DNA of 64,000 bases from Ereboglobus sp. PH5-10 (lineage in GTDB: Bacteria > Verrucomicrobiota > Verrucomicrobiia > Opitutales > Opitutaceae). How positions within the stretch are numbered: the stretch's first letter is position 1; each line of letters starts with the position of its first letter. The notes below the pieces were generated by a model that saw only the letters and a list, made by a program, of their open reading frames with translations, ran no database searches and had not been told where the DNA came from. Shown one piece after another: positions 1 through 11,011 of this stretch. Both the position numbers and the translations under genes were made by a program. The stretch is from contig NZ_JAQFIP010000005.1 of assembly GCF_029504735.1 (NCBI RefSeq), positions 124,001 to 188,000 of the forward strand, read 5' to 3'.

Positions 1-803
1 TTTTGCATCTGCCGCACGTATTCCGCGCGCGCGCAAATCGACGCGGCGGCGACGACCGGGTCCTCCTCCGCCTTCGTGCGCATGCGCAATTCGAACCCCT
101 TCAGATTCTTCTTTTTCAATTCGCGTTGCACGAGCGGCTGCTCGCTGAACTGGTCGAGCAAACCCCACGGCACTTTTTTCTTGGCAAGCGCGGCAATCAA
201 GCCCCGCGCGTGCTGCCAGGCGAGAAGCAGGTTCAGATTCGCGCGAGGACGCATCATGAGCTCGTTGTATTTTGTCATGTATTCCCACGCGAACACCTCC
301 ACGACCACGCCCGGTGTTTTGCGGATAATCTCGTCGAGTTTGACGATTTTGGTGTCGGCAACTTTTTTGGAATCGCGCACCCCCTCCTTGATCCATGACT
401 CGATGGCCGCCTTGTCGGCAATGACCGTCGCAGTGATCACGGGGCCGAAAAAGTCACCCTTGCCGCTCTCGTCGAGGCCGGCGTGAGGCTCGAACCAGTC
501 GGGGTGCAGCACCTCGTCGTAGCCGAGCTTGGCCGCGCCGGTGATTTCCGGCTCGATCACGTCGCGCACAAAATCCTCCGTGCCCTTCCCCGCAATGACG
601 ACCTTGCCGCTCGTGTAGGCGGTGACGTTGAGTTTCAGGTGGTCGGCCTTGTAGGCAAAACGCGAATACGCGACCTCGAACGACAGCCACAGGCGGCGCT
701 CGCAGTAGGCGCGCAGTTTTTCCATCTGCGCGTCGTCGAGCTTGATTGTGTAACTGCTGAGTTTCTTCGGTTCCTCGTCTTTTGAGGGTTTCTTTTTTGC
801 CAT
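1..803 (-). CDS. rnhC: Ribonuclease HIII, 3' end cut by window edge
   Basis: Reading the minus strand from the ATG at 803 gives an uninterrupted frame that runs off the left edge (267 codons visible, no stop). It hydrolyses the RNA strand of RNA-DNA hybrids in the cytoplasm. A lysine-rich start (MAKKKPSKDEEPKK) leads into a ~90-residue N-terminal domain of the kind that precedes the catalytic domain in RNase HIII. The RNase HII/HIII signature GLDESGKGDFFGP follows at residues 109-121, with D111 and E112 as expected metal ligands. Later matches are the DSKK motif and EEDPVVAAASICARAEY near the break. The start lies next to a divergent glmM, so 804-942 should hold both promoters. Family assignment is firm; the missing part is the last catalytic segment. 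Confidence 0.93.
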   Translation of the reverse strand, partial: MAKKKPSKDEEPKKLSSYTIKLDDAQMEKLRAYCERRLWLSFEVAYSRFAYKADHLKLNVTAYTSGKVVIAGKGTEDFVRDVIEPEITGAAKLGYDEVLHPDWFEPHAGLDESGKGDFFGPVITATVIADKAAIESWIKEGVRDSKKVADTKIVKLDEIIRKTPGVVVEVFAWEYMTKYNELMMRPRANLNLLLAWQHARGLIAALAKKKVPWGLLDQFSEQPLVQRELKKKNLKGFELRMRTKAEEDPVVAAASICARAEYVRQMQ

Positions 804-942
804 GAACTATAGGCCGCAAAATTCCCGCGAAATCACGAGCAGAAAAATCAATTCGCTGCCGCGGCTAAACGCGCCCGGACGCGGACGCGCCGCAAGATTA
901 TGCTTTTCGCATGAGCAACTTTTCACTTTTGATCCACCGCTT

Positions 943-2316
943 ATGTCGCAAATCCAGCGCCAATATTTCGGCACCGACGGAGTTCGCGGCCCCTTCGGCG
1001 GGCCGGTGATCAACGAAATCTTTGCCGCGCGCCTTGGCATCGCCGCCGCGCGCTTCGCAAAAACCGGAAGAGTGCTCATCGGGCGCGACACGCGCGAGTC
1101 GGGTCCGCCGCTGCAGAAAGCCGTCGCCGCCGGACTCGCCTCGGCGGGCATGGAACCGGTCATTCTCGACGTCATCCCCACCCCCGCGCTTGCGATGGCC
1201 GTCGTCGCCGAGGGCGCCTCGCTCGGCATCATGGTCACGGCCTCGCACAACCCCGCCACGGACAACGGCATTAAATTTTTCAACGCCTCCGGCCTCAAAC
1301 TCACCGATGCGCAGGAAGTCGAAATCGAATCACTGCTCGGCGACGAAGCCACCGCCCGCGACGCCCTGGCCCGTTTCGCATCGCGGCAAGGCGCCCCGCA
1401 AACACAACCACCGCCCGCCATCGGGGAACTGCGCGCGTATTTGGACAAAATGGCGTCGGTCCTTCCCGCGCGCGCACTCGACGGATGGTCCGTCGTCCTC
1501 GACACCGCCAATGGCGCGACCTGTGTCACCAGCCCGAGCATACTCGCCTCGCTGGGCGCAAAACTCACATTGCTGGGCAACGAGCCCGACGGCCGAAATA
1601 TCAACGCCGGCGTCGGCAGCGAGCATCCGCAACCACTCGCCGCGCGCGTGCGCGAGACCGGCGCGCGGCTCGGCATCGCGCACGACGGCGACGGCGACCG
1701 CTGCGTCCTCTGCGACGAGCGCGGGGAGGTTTTGGACGGCGACGAAATCCTCACGCTGCTCGCCCTCCACGCGCTCCGGCAGGGCAAGCTCGCCGCCGGC
1801 ACGCTTGTCGTCACCGTGCACAGCAACCTCGGCGTCGACGCCGCCGTCCGCGCCGCCGGGGGCAAAGTCGCGCGCTCCAATGTCGGCGACCGTTACGTGG
1901 CGGAAAAAATGCGGGAAACCGGCGCCACGCTCGGCGGCGAATCGTCCGGCCATATTATTTATTCCGAAATTTCCTCGACCGGCGACGGACTGCTCGCCGC
2001 GCTCAAAGTCCTCGAGGTAATGCTCGCCACAGGCAAACCGCTTTCCGAACTGCGCCAAGGGTTGAAAAAATTTCCGCAAGCGACAATCAACCTTCGCGTG
2101 CGCGAAAAAATCCCGCTCGCCCGGCTCCCAAAACTTTCAGCCGCCATCGGCGCGCTTGAGCACGAACTCGGGGACAGGGGCCGCGTGCTCGTCCGCTACT
2201 CCGGCACCGAGGCCAAACTGCGCCTCCTCGTCGAAGGCCCGTCGGACGCGATTGTGCGCGCCGGCGCCGAAACGCTCGAGGCCGCCGCGCGAAGCGAACT
2301 GGAAACAACGGCGTAA
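943..2316 (+). CDS. glmM: Phosphoglucosamine mutase
   Basis: 457 residues, the usual length for GlmM, which interconverts glucosamine-6-phosphate and glucosamine-1-phosphate on the way to UDP-GlcNAc and peptidoglycan. FGTDGVRG sits right at the N terminus. The phosphoserine loop TASHNP places the catalytic serine at residue 101, as in the family. The Mg-binding loop DGDGDR, the sugar-binding GESSGH and the phosphate-binding RYSGTE follow in order. The frame is open back to an ATG at 802, which would add 47 unrelated residues and overlap the start of rnhC. The ATG at 943 puts the conserved N terminus where it belongs and is preferred. Confidence 0.96.
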   Translation: MSQIQRQYFGTDGVRGPFGGPVINEIFAARLGIAAARFAKTGRVLIGRDTRESGPPLQKAVAAGLASAGMEPVILDVIPTPALAMAVVAEGASLGIMVTASHNPATDNGIKFFNASGLKLTDAQEVEIESLLGDEATARDALARFASRQGAPQTQPPPAIGELRAYLDKMASVLPARALDGWSVVLDTANGATCVTSPSILASLGAKLTLLGNEPDGRNINAGVGSEHPQPLAARVRETGARLGIAHDGDGDRCVLCDERGEVLDGDEILTLLALHALRQGKLAAGTLVVTVHSNLGVDAAVRAAGGKVARSNVGDRYVAEKMRETGATLGGESSGHIIYSEISSTGDGLLAALKVLEVMLATGKPLSELRQGLKKFPQATINLRVREKIPLARLPKLSAAIGALEHELGDRGRVLVRYSGTEAKLRLLVEGPSDAIVRAGAETLEAAARSELETTA

Positions 2317-2411
2317 GGCTCGCGCACGCGTTCCGCGGCTGCCATGTTTTTCAGGGGCGAACTTGCCAACCGCGCGATGAGCCCCGCTTTATTTCCTCAC
2401 TTTTTGCATCC

Positions 2412-3173
2412 ATGACACTCGATCTTTGGCAATGGCTCGCGGTTGTTTTTGCCGCGCTCCTCGTTGGTTTCTCCAAGACCGGAATCGCCGGGCTCGGCAT
2501 TTTGTTTGTCGCGATTTTTGCGAGCGTGCTGCCGAGCACCAAACAGGCGTCGGGAATCGTGCTGCCGCTGCTTATCATCGGCGACACCATCGCCGTGATC
2601 GCATACCGGAGGCACATGCGCTGGACGCATTTCTGGAAACTTTTTCCATGGGCCGCGCTCGGCGTGTTTGCAGGCTGGCTCGCGATGGGACGCATCGACG
2701 ACGCACAGGCGCGCCTGCTCACGGGCGCGATCATCGTCGCGCTCACGGCAATGCACATCTGGCGGCGACGGCAGGCGTCGCGGCGCTCGGCGGCGGGCAT
2801 CACCGATGAGCCCGCCCTGCCCGTCTGGTTTGCGCCGATGATCGGCGTGCTCGCCGGATTCACCACGCTCATCGCCAACGCCGCCGGTCCGCTCGCCGTG
2901 ATTTATTTTCTGACGATGCGCCTGCCCAAGATGGAATTTGTCGGCACCCACGCCGTGTTTTTTATGATCCTGAACTGGTTCAAGGTGCCCTTCATGGTGT
3001 CGCTCGGACTGATTAATTTTGATTCGCTCAAGTTCAACGCCGTGCTCATCCCCGCGGTGCTGGCCGGCGCCGTGGCGGGCCGGTGGATGCTTGGCCGCAT
3101 CAACCAAAAGATTTTCGAGAACGCGACTCTCGCGCTCGGCGCGCTCGCCGGGCTGAACCTGCTGTTGCGATAG
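2412..3173 (+). CDS. TauE/SafE (TSUP) family membrane transporter
   Basis: 253 residues with about eight hydrophobic segments in two repeated halves, the layout of the TauE/SafE sulfite or sulfoacetate exporter family. The N-terminal VGFSKTGIAGLGI resembles the glycine-rich segment of the family, and a second such stretch lies near GVLAGFTTLIANAAGP in the C-terminal half. The substrate cannot be read from the sequence; family members move small organic or sulfur-containing anions across the inner membrane. It follows glmM in the same direction after 95 bp with no evident terminator, so read-through is possible but a shared function is not suggested. Confidence 0.85.
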   Translation: MTLDLWQWLAVVFAALLVGFSKTGIAGLGILFVAIFASVLPSTKQASGIVLPLLIIGDTIAVIAYRRHMRWTHFWKLFPWAALGVFAGWLAMGRIDDAQARLLTGAIIVALTAMHIWRRRQASRRSAAGITDEPALPVWFAPMIGVLAGFTTLIANAAGPLAVIYFLTMRLPKMEFVGTHAVFFMILNWFKVPFMVSLGLINFDSLKFNAVLIPAVLAGAVAGRWMLGRINQKIFENATLALGALAGLNLLLR

Positions 3174-3232
3174 GGCGATCCTCCGCCGACCGGGGGCATC
3201 GCGCCCTCCGGGAAACAGCCCGCTCGCAGTTC

Positions 3233-3718
3233 CTACGAAAGCCTGTCCGAGCCGAACATCACGAACAAATTGCCCAAATCGTTTTTCACGAACTCCGCGC
3301 GATAGCGTTTCTCGAGCTGGCCCTCGCGGGTGAGCTGGCGTTCGAGCGCCTCATCGGGATTTTCCGGCACCAACGACGGATTGCGCAATTGCTCGCGCTC
3401 GGCGTCGCGCTCGGCGAGCCGCGAAATCAGCTCGTCCCAAAAAATGGCGTTCTCATATTGTTCGAGCGTCGTCGCCGCCGGCGAATCCGCCTCGAGGTCC
3501 ATTGACGGGTGATAAAAATCCTCCACCTCCTCATCCGCCTCCACATAGTTCGGACAGGCACCTTTTTGCGCGGCGAGTTTGTAAATTTTTTGAACAAGCT
3601 CGCCGTAACGCCCGCCGCCCGCCCCGGCATTATCACCAGCCTCGAGCACAACATTTTCGCCCATGTAAACGAGTTCGACCAACCGCCTGAATTCCTTGCG
3701 GGTAAGAGTGATGTTCAT
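3233..3718 (-). CDS. Conserved-looking acidic protein of unknown function
   Basis: 161 residues, soluble, no signal peptide or membrane segment. The N terminus (MNITLTRKEFRRLVELVYMG) looks like a small helical module, followed by a lysine/glycine stretch, a highly acidic middle (EADEEVEDFYHP) and a charged helical C-terminal half rich in Glu/Arg. I do not recognise a family. Codon use matches the surrounding genes, and the frame is much more protein-like than the overlapping opposite frames. The gene lies in convergent orientation to the TauE/SafE gene and ends 60 bp from it. It shares direction with the MFS gene on its upstream side. Confidence 0.65.
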   Translation of the reverse strand: MNITLTRKEFRRLVELVYMGENVVLEAGDNAGAGGGRYGELVQKIYKLAAQKGACPNYVEADEEVEDFYHPSMDLEADSPAATTLEQYENAIFWDELISRLAERDAEREQLRNPSLVPENPDEALERQLTREGQLEKRYRAEFVKNDLGNLFVMFGSDRLS

Positions 3719-3784
3719 GCCCCGAGCATTTTGCGAAACCCTCGCGCGTCAATCCCGAGTAACGCCCCGCGGCGCGGCTTCGCG

Positions 3785-5155
3785 CTATGGCCGCCCGCCT
3801 GCATCGTCCGCATTTTGATTATTTGCGGCGGAGCGCGCATCGGCGGCGCTCGCGAGGCGGTTCAGAAGCGTGCCCGCGCCCATCACGACGGGCCCCTTGT
3901 GCTGCCCCGGCCGCGCGGCCCACGGTGCGGCGGAGGCCAGGCGTCGCGCCAGCAAGTAGGTGACGCCCATGAAAAACACCGACATGATGCCGACATACGA
4001 ATACCCGACGAGGCGACCCGTCTCCGGGTCGCTCGAAACAAGCAATCCCGCGCACATCGTCGCGAGTCCGCCGCCCGCCTGCTGCACCGCCGCGTTCACG
4101 CTCATGAAACCTCCGCGATAGCGCGCCTCGACGGCGTTGGCGATCATCGCCATCGTCGGGCCGAAGCGCGACGACATCGTCGTTGTGAAAAACGTCGCCG
4201 CCATCAACGCCGGCACCAGCGACACGCGCGGCAGGTTCGTGAGAAGCACCACCGCGCAGATGGCGATGGCCGAAAAAACCCCAATCAGCCGCACCTTGTC
4301 GCAACGATCCGTCCAGCGGCCGATGAGCGGCGTGGTCATGAACGTCACCGCGCCGCCGCACAGGTAGATGAGAAACAAGTCGTCCTCGGGGATGCCGGCA
4401 TTGGCCACCATCGCGGGAGCCATGAGCGGGATCACCGACGCGCCGCCAAAAACCAGCGCGATCGTCAGCACGAAACAGCGCCTGTGAACCGGGTGCGTGA
4501 CGATGTCGCGCATTTGCCCCCACGGATTCGACGCCGGCGCAAACGCCTGGATCGACGGCAGGGTTTTCACACCCACGCCAAACACGATCGCGCTCATCCC
4601 CACGAGCATGAAAAACGGCGCGTGCCACTCAAACGCCCCCGTGAGCTTGAGTCCGAGCGGAATGCCCATGATCGACGCCAGCGGAAACGCCGCGCCCACA
4701 ATGGCCATCGCGCGCCCGCGCTGCTCCGGCGGTATGATGTCGCCCACCATCGCCACGACCACCGAGCTCGCCACGCCGCCAAAGGCGCCCGCCGCGCAAC
4801 GCGCCGCAAGCAGCGCCCAATACGTCGGCGCCAGCGCGCAGCACAACGTGGACAGCGCAAACCCGCCGTAAAGCGTGAGCAGCGCGTGCTTGCGATTCAC
4901 ACGATCGAGCACAAAACCCGCCAGAAACCCCGAGACCGCCGCCGCGAGCCCGTAAACGGCGACCAGTCTCGTGAACTGCCCCGGCGTGATTGAAAACACC
5001 GCCATCAGCCGCGAGCCGAGCGGCTGCATGATCATAAAATCGAGGATGTGCGTGAACTGCACCGCCGCCAGCACGAACAACGTGAGACGTTCGTTAATGG
5101 GTTTTCCGTTCGGAAGCGTTGCGGGCGTGAAGCTCATAAATAAACCGCGAACCAT
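3785..5155 (-). CDS. MFS transporter (drug:H+ antiporter-like)
   Basis: 456 residues with twelve predicted membrane helices. The stretch from TLFVLAAVQFTHILDFMIMQ through FLAGFVLDRVNRKH matches helix 1 to the loop 2-3 motif of the major facilitator superfamily, and IGRWTDRCDKVR is its counterpart in the second half. The short cytoplasmic tail and the absence of a large central domain suggest a DHA1-type exporter of small molecules; the substrate is unknown. An in-frame ATG at 5137 (MSFTPATL) could be the true start. The region 5156-5450 separates it from the divergent sigma-factor gene and should contain promoters for both; I see no clear operator there. Confidence 0.87.
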   Translation of the reverse strand: MVRGLFMSFTPATLPNGKPINERLTLFVLAAVQFTHILDFMIMQPLGSRLMAVFSITPGQFTRLVAVYGLAAAVSGFLAGFVLDRVNRKHALLTLYGGFALSTLCCALAPTYWALLAARCAAGAFGGVASSVVVAMVGDIIPPEQRGRAMAIVGAAFPLASIMGIPLGLKLTGAFEWHAPFFMLVGMSAIVFGVGVKTLPSIQAFAPASNPWGQMRDIVTHPVHRRCFVLTIALVFGGASVIPLMAPAMVANAGIPEDDLFLIYLCGGAVTFMTTPLIGRWTDRCDKVRLIGVFSAIAICAVVLLTNLPRVSLVPALMAATFFTTTMSSRFGPTMAMIANAVEARYRGGFMSVNAAVQQAGGGLATMCAGLLVSSDPETGRLVGYSYVGIMSVFFMGVTYLLARRLASAAPWAARPGQHKGPVVMGAGTLLNRLASAADARSAANNQNADDAGGRP

Positions 5156-5450
5156 GCCCCCGCGCCCCCAAAACTGCTAGCCATTATTTTCCCATCCGCC
5201 GAAAAACAACGCGCGTAAGCGCGCTTCCGGCCGGCGCTCCGTAACGCGCATGGCGACATCGCGGAATGACATGCCGCGAGAACAACAGCAGAAGGGGCAA
5301 ACAAAGCGGCGCGCCTGAAAAATGTTTTTGAACCGCGGATGCGGACGCGAGCCGTCCGCCATATTTATATTTTTTGCGAAAATAGCTTTCATGAAACAAC
5401 TCACTCCCGTAACAAATGCGCTGTTACATAAAAATAATCTTTGCGACTTC

Positions 5451-6185
5451 ATGCAATCACCTCACTCAAACAACCCCACTTGCGCAGTTTTCGCCACGAC
5501 CCAGTGGAATGTTGTTTACGCCGCCGCGCAATCACAGCAACCCGGCGCGCGCGACGCGCTCACGCAACTCTGCCGCAACTACTGGACGCCCCTCTACGCC
5601 TTCGCGCGCCGCCAGGGACTCGAACCGCACAGCGCGCGCGACCTCGTCCAAGGTTTCTTTGAGTCACTCCTCGCCAACCGCACCTACGCAAACGCCACGC
5701 CCACGCGCGGAAAATTCCGCACCTTTCTCATCGGCGGATTAAAACATTACCAAAACGGCCTGCGCGACCGCGCCAACGCCCAAAAACGCGGCGGCGGCGC
5801 GCCCATGCTTTCGCTCGACGAAAACATCGCCGAAACCCACTACGCCGCGGACTCCACCACGCTCACCCCCGAAAAAATCTACGAACGCCAGTGGGCGCTC
5901 GCCGTCATCGACCACGCGCTCGCCAATCTGCGCGCCGAGTTCGCCGGGACCGGCGACGGCGCGGCATTCGACATCATGGCGCCGTTCCTCACCGGCGACA
6001 GCGCGCAGTCCTACGACGACGCCAGCGCCGCGCTTGGCATCACCGCCTCGGCCTTCAAGGCGCAACTGCACCGCCTCCGCGTAAAGTTCCGCGCGCACCT
6101 GCGACGCGAAATCGCCGGCACCGTCGGCACACCGCTCGAAATCGACGAGGAAATGCGCAACCTGCGCCAGGCCCTCGTTTCCTGA
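5451..6185 (+). CDS. ECF-like RNA polymerase sigma factor
   Basis: About 244 residues from the ATG at 5451; in-frame ATGs at 5391 and 5322 are possible but add poorly conserved sequence. The region FATTQWNVVYAAAQ then LTQLCRNYWTPLYAFARRQG and SARDLVQGFFE fits sigma region 2 of the ECF-like group common in Verrucomicrobia and Planctomycetes. A helix-turn-helix near the C terminus (YDDASAALGITASAFKAQLH) fits region 4. It would direct RNA polymerase to a specific promoter set. The kinase gene starts 70 bp downstream in the same direction; in these phyla such sigma factors are often encoded beside Ser/Thr kinases, suggesting a signalling pair. Confidence 0.85.
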   Translation: MQSPHSNNPTCAVFATTQWNVVYAAAQSQQPGARDALTQLCRNYWTPLYAFARRQGLEPHSARDLVQGFFESLLANRTYANATPTRGKFRTFLIGGLKHYQNGLRDRANAQKRGGGAPMLSLDENIAETHYAADSTTLTPEKIYERQWALAVIDHALANLRAEFAGTGDGAAFDIMAPFLTGDSAQSYDDASAALGITASAFKAQLHRLRVKFRAHLRREIAGTVGTPLEIDEEMRNLRQALVS

Positions 6186-6255
6186 CTCCAAAACAAAACC
6201 GCAACCATCCGGGGAAAAATCCCAATATCCCCGGTGAACCAGCCACACTCCCCCC

Positions 6256-9200
6256 TTGGACTTTACACCCGCCAGCACCTGCCCGCGTTGCCATAACCCG
6301 ATGCCGCCCCCCGTCGGCGGCATGCCGCCCCTATGCCGCGTCTGCCTGCTCGACGCCGCGCTCGACATCACCGACGAAACCGTCGACACCCAATCCCCCT
6401 TCGCCCTTCCCTCGCCCGCCGAACAGGGCAACTTCGGACACTTCGTGATGGAGGAGGAAATCGGACACGGCGGCATGAGCATCGTATATCGCGCGCGCGA
6501 GTGCGAATCGAACCGCATCGTCGCGCTCAAGATGCTCCAGCTCTTTCTGCTGCGGACCCCGGAAATGCTCCGCCGATTCGAGATCGAAGTGCGCGCCATC
6601 GCCAACCTCGACCACCCGAACATCATGCCAATGTATGAGGTGGGCCAGCACGAAGGCATCCCCTACTTCAGCATGAAACTCGCCGAGCGCGGCTCGCTCG
6701 CGAAAAATATGGACGCCTATCGCGGCAAACCCCGCGACACCGCCCGGCTCGTCGCCAAACTCGCGCGCGCCGTGTTTTACGCCCACCAGCGCGGCGTCAT
6801 CCACCGCGACCTCAAGCCGGGCAACATACTTCTCGACGCCAACGGCGAACCCTACATCGCCGACTTCGGCATCGCGAAATTCATGAACGCCGACGGCGAC
6901 GACGCATGCCACACCACGGCCATCGGCACGCCAAACTACCTCGCGCCCGAGCTCGTCAAGGGCACCTCCGGCGAGATCACCCTCGCCGCCGACATCTACG
7001 GCCTCGGCGCAATTCTCTACGAACTGCTCACCGGCCGCCCGCCCGCCATCGGCAAGACCCCGCTTGATGTCATCGACAACCTCTCCAAAGGCCCGCCTCC
7101 CCAGCCCCGCACGCTCAATCCCGCCATCCCCCGCGACCTCGGCACGCTCTGCATGAAGTGCCTCGCGCACAACCCCGCCGAGCGCTACAACAGCGCCGCC
7201 GATCTCGCCGACGACCTCGGCAACTACCTCGCGGGCCGCCCCGTGATGGCCAGCCCGCCCAACCTCGCCGGCCAGTTCTGGCGCTTCTGCCGCCGCCAGC
7301 CCGTCGTCACCTCGCTCACCGCCGGCATCATCCTCCTGCTCGCCACCATTGCCATCAGCAGCGTGCGTTACGCCATTGACATTACCGCGCAACGCGACCG
7401 GGCCCTCCACGCCGAGGAATCCGCCCAGAACCAGCTTCACAATTCGCTCCTCATGCAAATGCGCCTCGGGCGGCAAACGGGAAAGGCGGGCCACCGCTTC
7501 GACGGCCTCGACGTCCTCCGGCAGGCCGCCGCCATACGCATCACCGACGAGCTCCGCAACGAAGCCGCCGCGCTCCTCGCCCTCACCGACATCCGCGTCG
7601 AGCGCACCCTCGAGGCGCGCCCCTCGCAAGCCTACGCCATCGCCTTCGCCCCCTCGCTCGAATACTACGCCGTCTGCACCGCCAGCCGGGAGGTCTCGCT
7701 CCGAAGCACCGCCGACAACTCCGAGCTCGCGCGTTTTCCCGGCACGGGCCAGTCCATCATCTCGCTCTCGGAATTTTCACCCGACGGGCGCCACACCGCA
7801 TCGCGCCATTACAGCGGCCACATTCGCGTGTGGGACGCGCGCGAGCGCCGGCTCGCGTTTGAGCTCGAAAACCGCACCCCGCGCAGCCGCCCCTACATGA
7901 GCTCGCGATTCTGGTTTGGCTGCGCGTTTTCGCACGACGGGAAAACCGCCGCCATCGAATTGCCCGACGGCGGCTACACGTTGCACGACATAAACGACGC
8001 CGGGCGCGAAACCGCGCGCCTCCCCCTCCCCCGCGGCCCGCTCGCCCTCGCCTTCGACTCCTCCGACAAACGCCTCGCCGTCTCCAACCGCAGCACATCG
8101 ACCGCCGAGATTCGCGACACCGCCACCGGAAAAGTCCTGCATGCGTTTCAACATCCCGCGCGGGTCATTTCACTCGCATGGGAGCCCGACGGCTCGCGCC
8201 TCGCCGTGGCCTGCCTCGACACAAACATCTACCTCTGGAACACCGCCACCGGCGAATGCGACCGCGTTCTCGGCGGCCACCGGGACCGCGTCCACCACGT
8301 GGCCTACTCGCCCGACGGACGCCTCCTCGCGTCCACCTCGGTTGACAAGACCATCATCCTCTGGGATTCCGAGCGCGGCACGCGCCTCGTCACCCTGGCC
8401 GGCCACGGCGACGAACCCGTTCTGCGCTTCTCGAACGACGGCGCGCGCCTTGCCACGGGCGATTTCAGCGCAACGGTGTCCATCCTCGAAATCGCAACCG
8501 GCGATGACATCTGTCTCACCTTCACCCCGCCGGGCAACGCCAGCATGTCCGTCATCACCGCCGGCGTCGATTTTTCGCCCGACTCGCGCTGGCTCGTCAC
8601 CTCGACGCGCGAGGCGGTTCACCTTTGGAACCTGCAACGCAACCGTCTCGCCGCGGTCCTGCGCCCCGGCCCCGAAACCGAAACCTCGGCGCTCTTCACG
8701 CCCGATGGACGCTCGATGCTCGTGGCCAGCCGCAACACCGGCCTGACAAGTTATCCCTTTGACACAAACGCTGCGGACAATCCCCTCGGCGCCCCTGTCA
8801 AGCTCATGACGGAAAAGGGATTCACCCTCAGCGACTTTGGCTCCAGCGCGCAACACGCCATCCTCACGCATCGCAGCCAGGGAATCGCCTTGCTCTGGCC
8901 GCTCTCGCCCGCGGCGGGCAAACCCCGCCGCATCCGGGTGCAAACCGAGGCGTGGGACGCCGCGCTCTCCGCCGACCGCAAAACGCTCGTCACCACCTGC
9001 GCCGCGCAAGGCGACCGGCCGGACTCGAAACGCCTTCAACTCTGGAACGTCGAAACCGGAACGCAAATCACCGAACTCGAAGGCGGACAAGGCGGCCTCG
9101 TGCGATTCTCGCACGATGGGAAACGCATCTTTTCATCGAGCCGCGGCGCGCGCGGTTTTCACATCTGGGATTTTCAGTCGCTCGAACCGGTTTCCACCGC

Positions 9201-9489
9201 GCCCGTTTTTTCCGGACTCTTCGCCTACAACCTCTCCGCGGACGGACGCTATCTTTGCGTCCCCGTGCAGCGCGACATATGGCTGTATCAAGGCGTCAAC
9301 TACGAAACACCCGTCATCAAGCTCACACCGCCCGGCGGGCCGAGCCAGATTCCCAAGATGGCATTCAACCACGACGGGGGCCTGCTGGCGATCCACGAAA
9401 GCGACGGCGTCGTCCACCTCTGGAATCTGCGCAACCTGCGCGCCGCGCTCGCCAAATACAACCTCGACTGGGGCGATCCGGCGCAGTGA
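6256..9489 (+). CDS. Membrane Ser/Thr protein kinase with zinc ribbon and WD40 repeats
   Basis: 1077 residues. Cysteines C9, C12, C27 and C30 form an N-terminal zinc-ribbon-like motif. The kinase domain follows with glycine loop IGHGGMSIVY, catalytic HRDLKPGN, DFG and an APE-like APE(L) segment. A single transmembrane helix lies near residues 353-375 (SLTAGIILLLATIAISS). The rest is a string of WD40-type repeats (FSPDGRHTASR, YSPDGRLLASTSVDKTIILWD and others) presumably outside the cytoplasm or forming a sensory propeller. The start is taken as TTG at 6256, since a stop lies just upstream at 6235. The next ATG at 6301 would delete half of the zinc ribbon. It probably acts with the sigma factor encoded directly upstream. 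Confidence 0.92.
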   Translation: MDFTPASTCPRCHNPMPPPVGGMPPLCRVCLLDAALDITDETVDTQSPFALPSPAEQGNFGHFVMEEEIGHGGMSIVYRARECESNRIVALKMLQLFLLRTPEMLRRFEIEVRAIANLDHPNIMPMYEVGQHEGIPYFSMKLAERGSLAKNMDAYRGKPRDTARLVAKLARAVFYAHQRGVIHRDLKPGNILLDANGEPYIADFGIAKFMNADGDDACHTTAIGTPNYLAPELVKGTSGEITLAADIYGLGAILYELLTGRPPAIGKTPLDVIDNLSKGPPPQPRTLNPAIPRDLGTLCMKCLAHNPAERYNSAADLADDLGNYLAGRPVMASPPNLAGQFWRFCRRQPVVTSLTAGIILLLATIAISSVRYAIDITAQRDRALHAEESAQNQLHNSLLMQMRLGRQTGKAGHRFDGLDVLRQAAAIRITDELRNEAAALLALTDIRVERTLEARPSQAYAIAFAPSLEYYAVCTASREVSLRSTADNSELARFPGTGQSIISLSEFSPDGRHTASRHYSGHIRVWDARERRLAFELENRTPRSRPYMSSRFWFGCAFSHDGKTAAIELPDGGYTLHDINDAGRETARLPLPRGPLALAFDSSDKRLAVSNRSTSTAEIRDTATGKVLHAFQHPARVISLAWEPDGSRLAVACLDTNIYLWNTATGECDRVLGGHRDRVHHVAYSPDGRLLASTSVDKTIILWDSERGTRLVTLAGHGDEPVLRFSNDGARLATGDFSATVSILEIATGDDICLTFTPPGNASMSVITAGVDFSPDSRWLVTSTREAVHLWNLQRNRLAAVLRPGPETETSALFTPDGRSMLVASRNTGLTSYPFDTNAADNPLGAPVKLMTEKGFTLSDFGSSAQHAILTHRSQGIALLWPLSPAAGKPRRIRVQTEAWDAALSADRKTLVTTCAAQGDRPDSKRLQLWNVETGTQITELEGGQGGLVRFSHDGKRIFSSSRGARGFHIWDFQSLEPVSTAPVFSGLFAYNLSADGRYLCVPVQRDIWLYQGVNYETPVIKLTPPGGPSQIPKMAFNHDGGLLAIHESDGVVHLWNLRNLRAALAKYNLDWGDPAQ

Positions 9490-9501
9490 GCGCGCGGCAA
9501 A

Positions 9502-11011
<1,510 letters not shown>

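Noticed and set aside
3509-4993. A 494-codon plus-strand frame opposite the MFS gene
   Set aside because: Its Arg/His-rich composition is typical of antisense reading; the minus strand codes for a clear membrane transporter.
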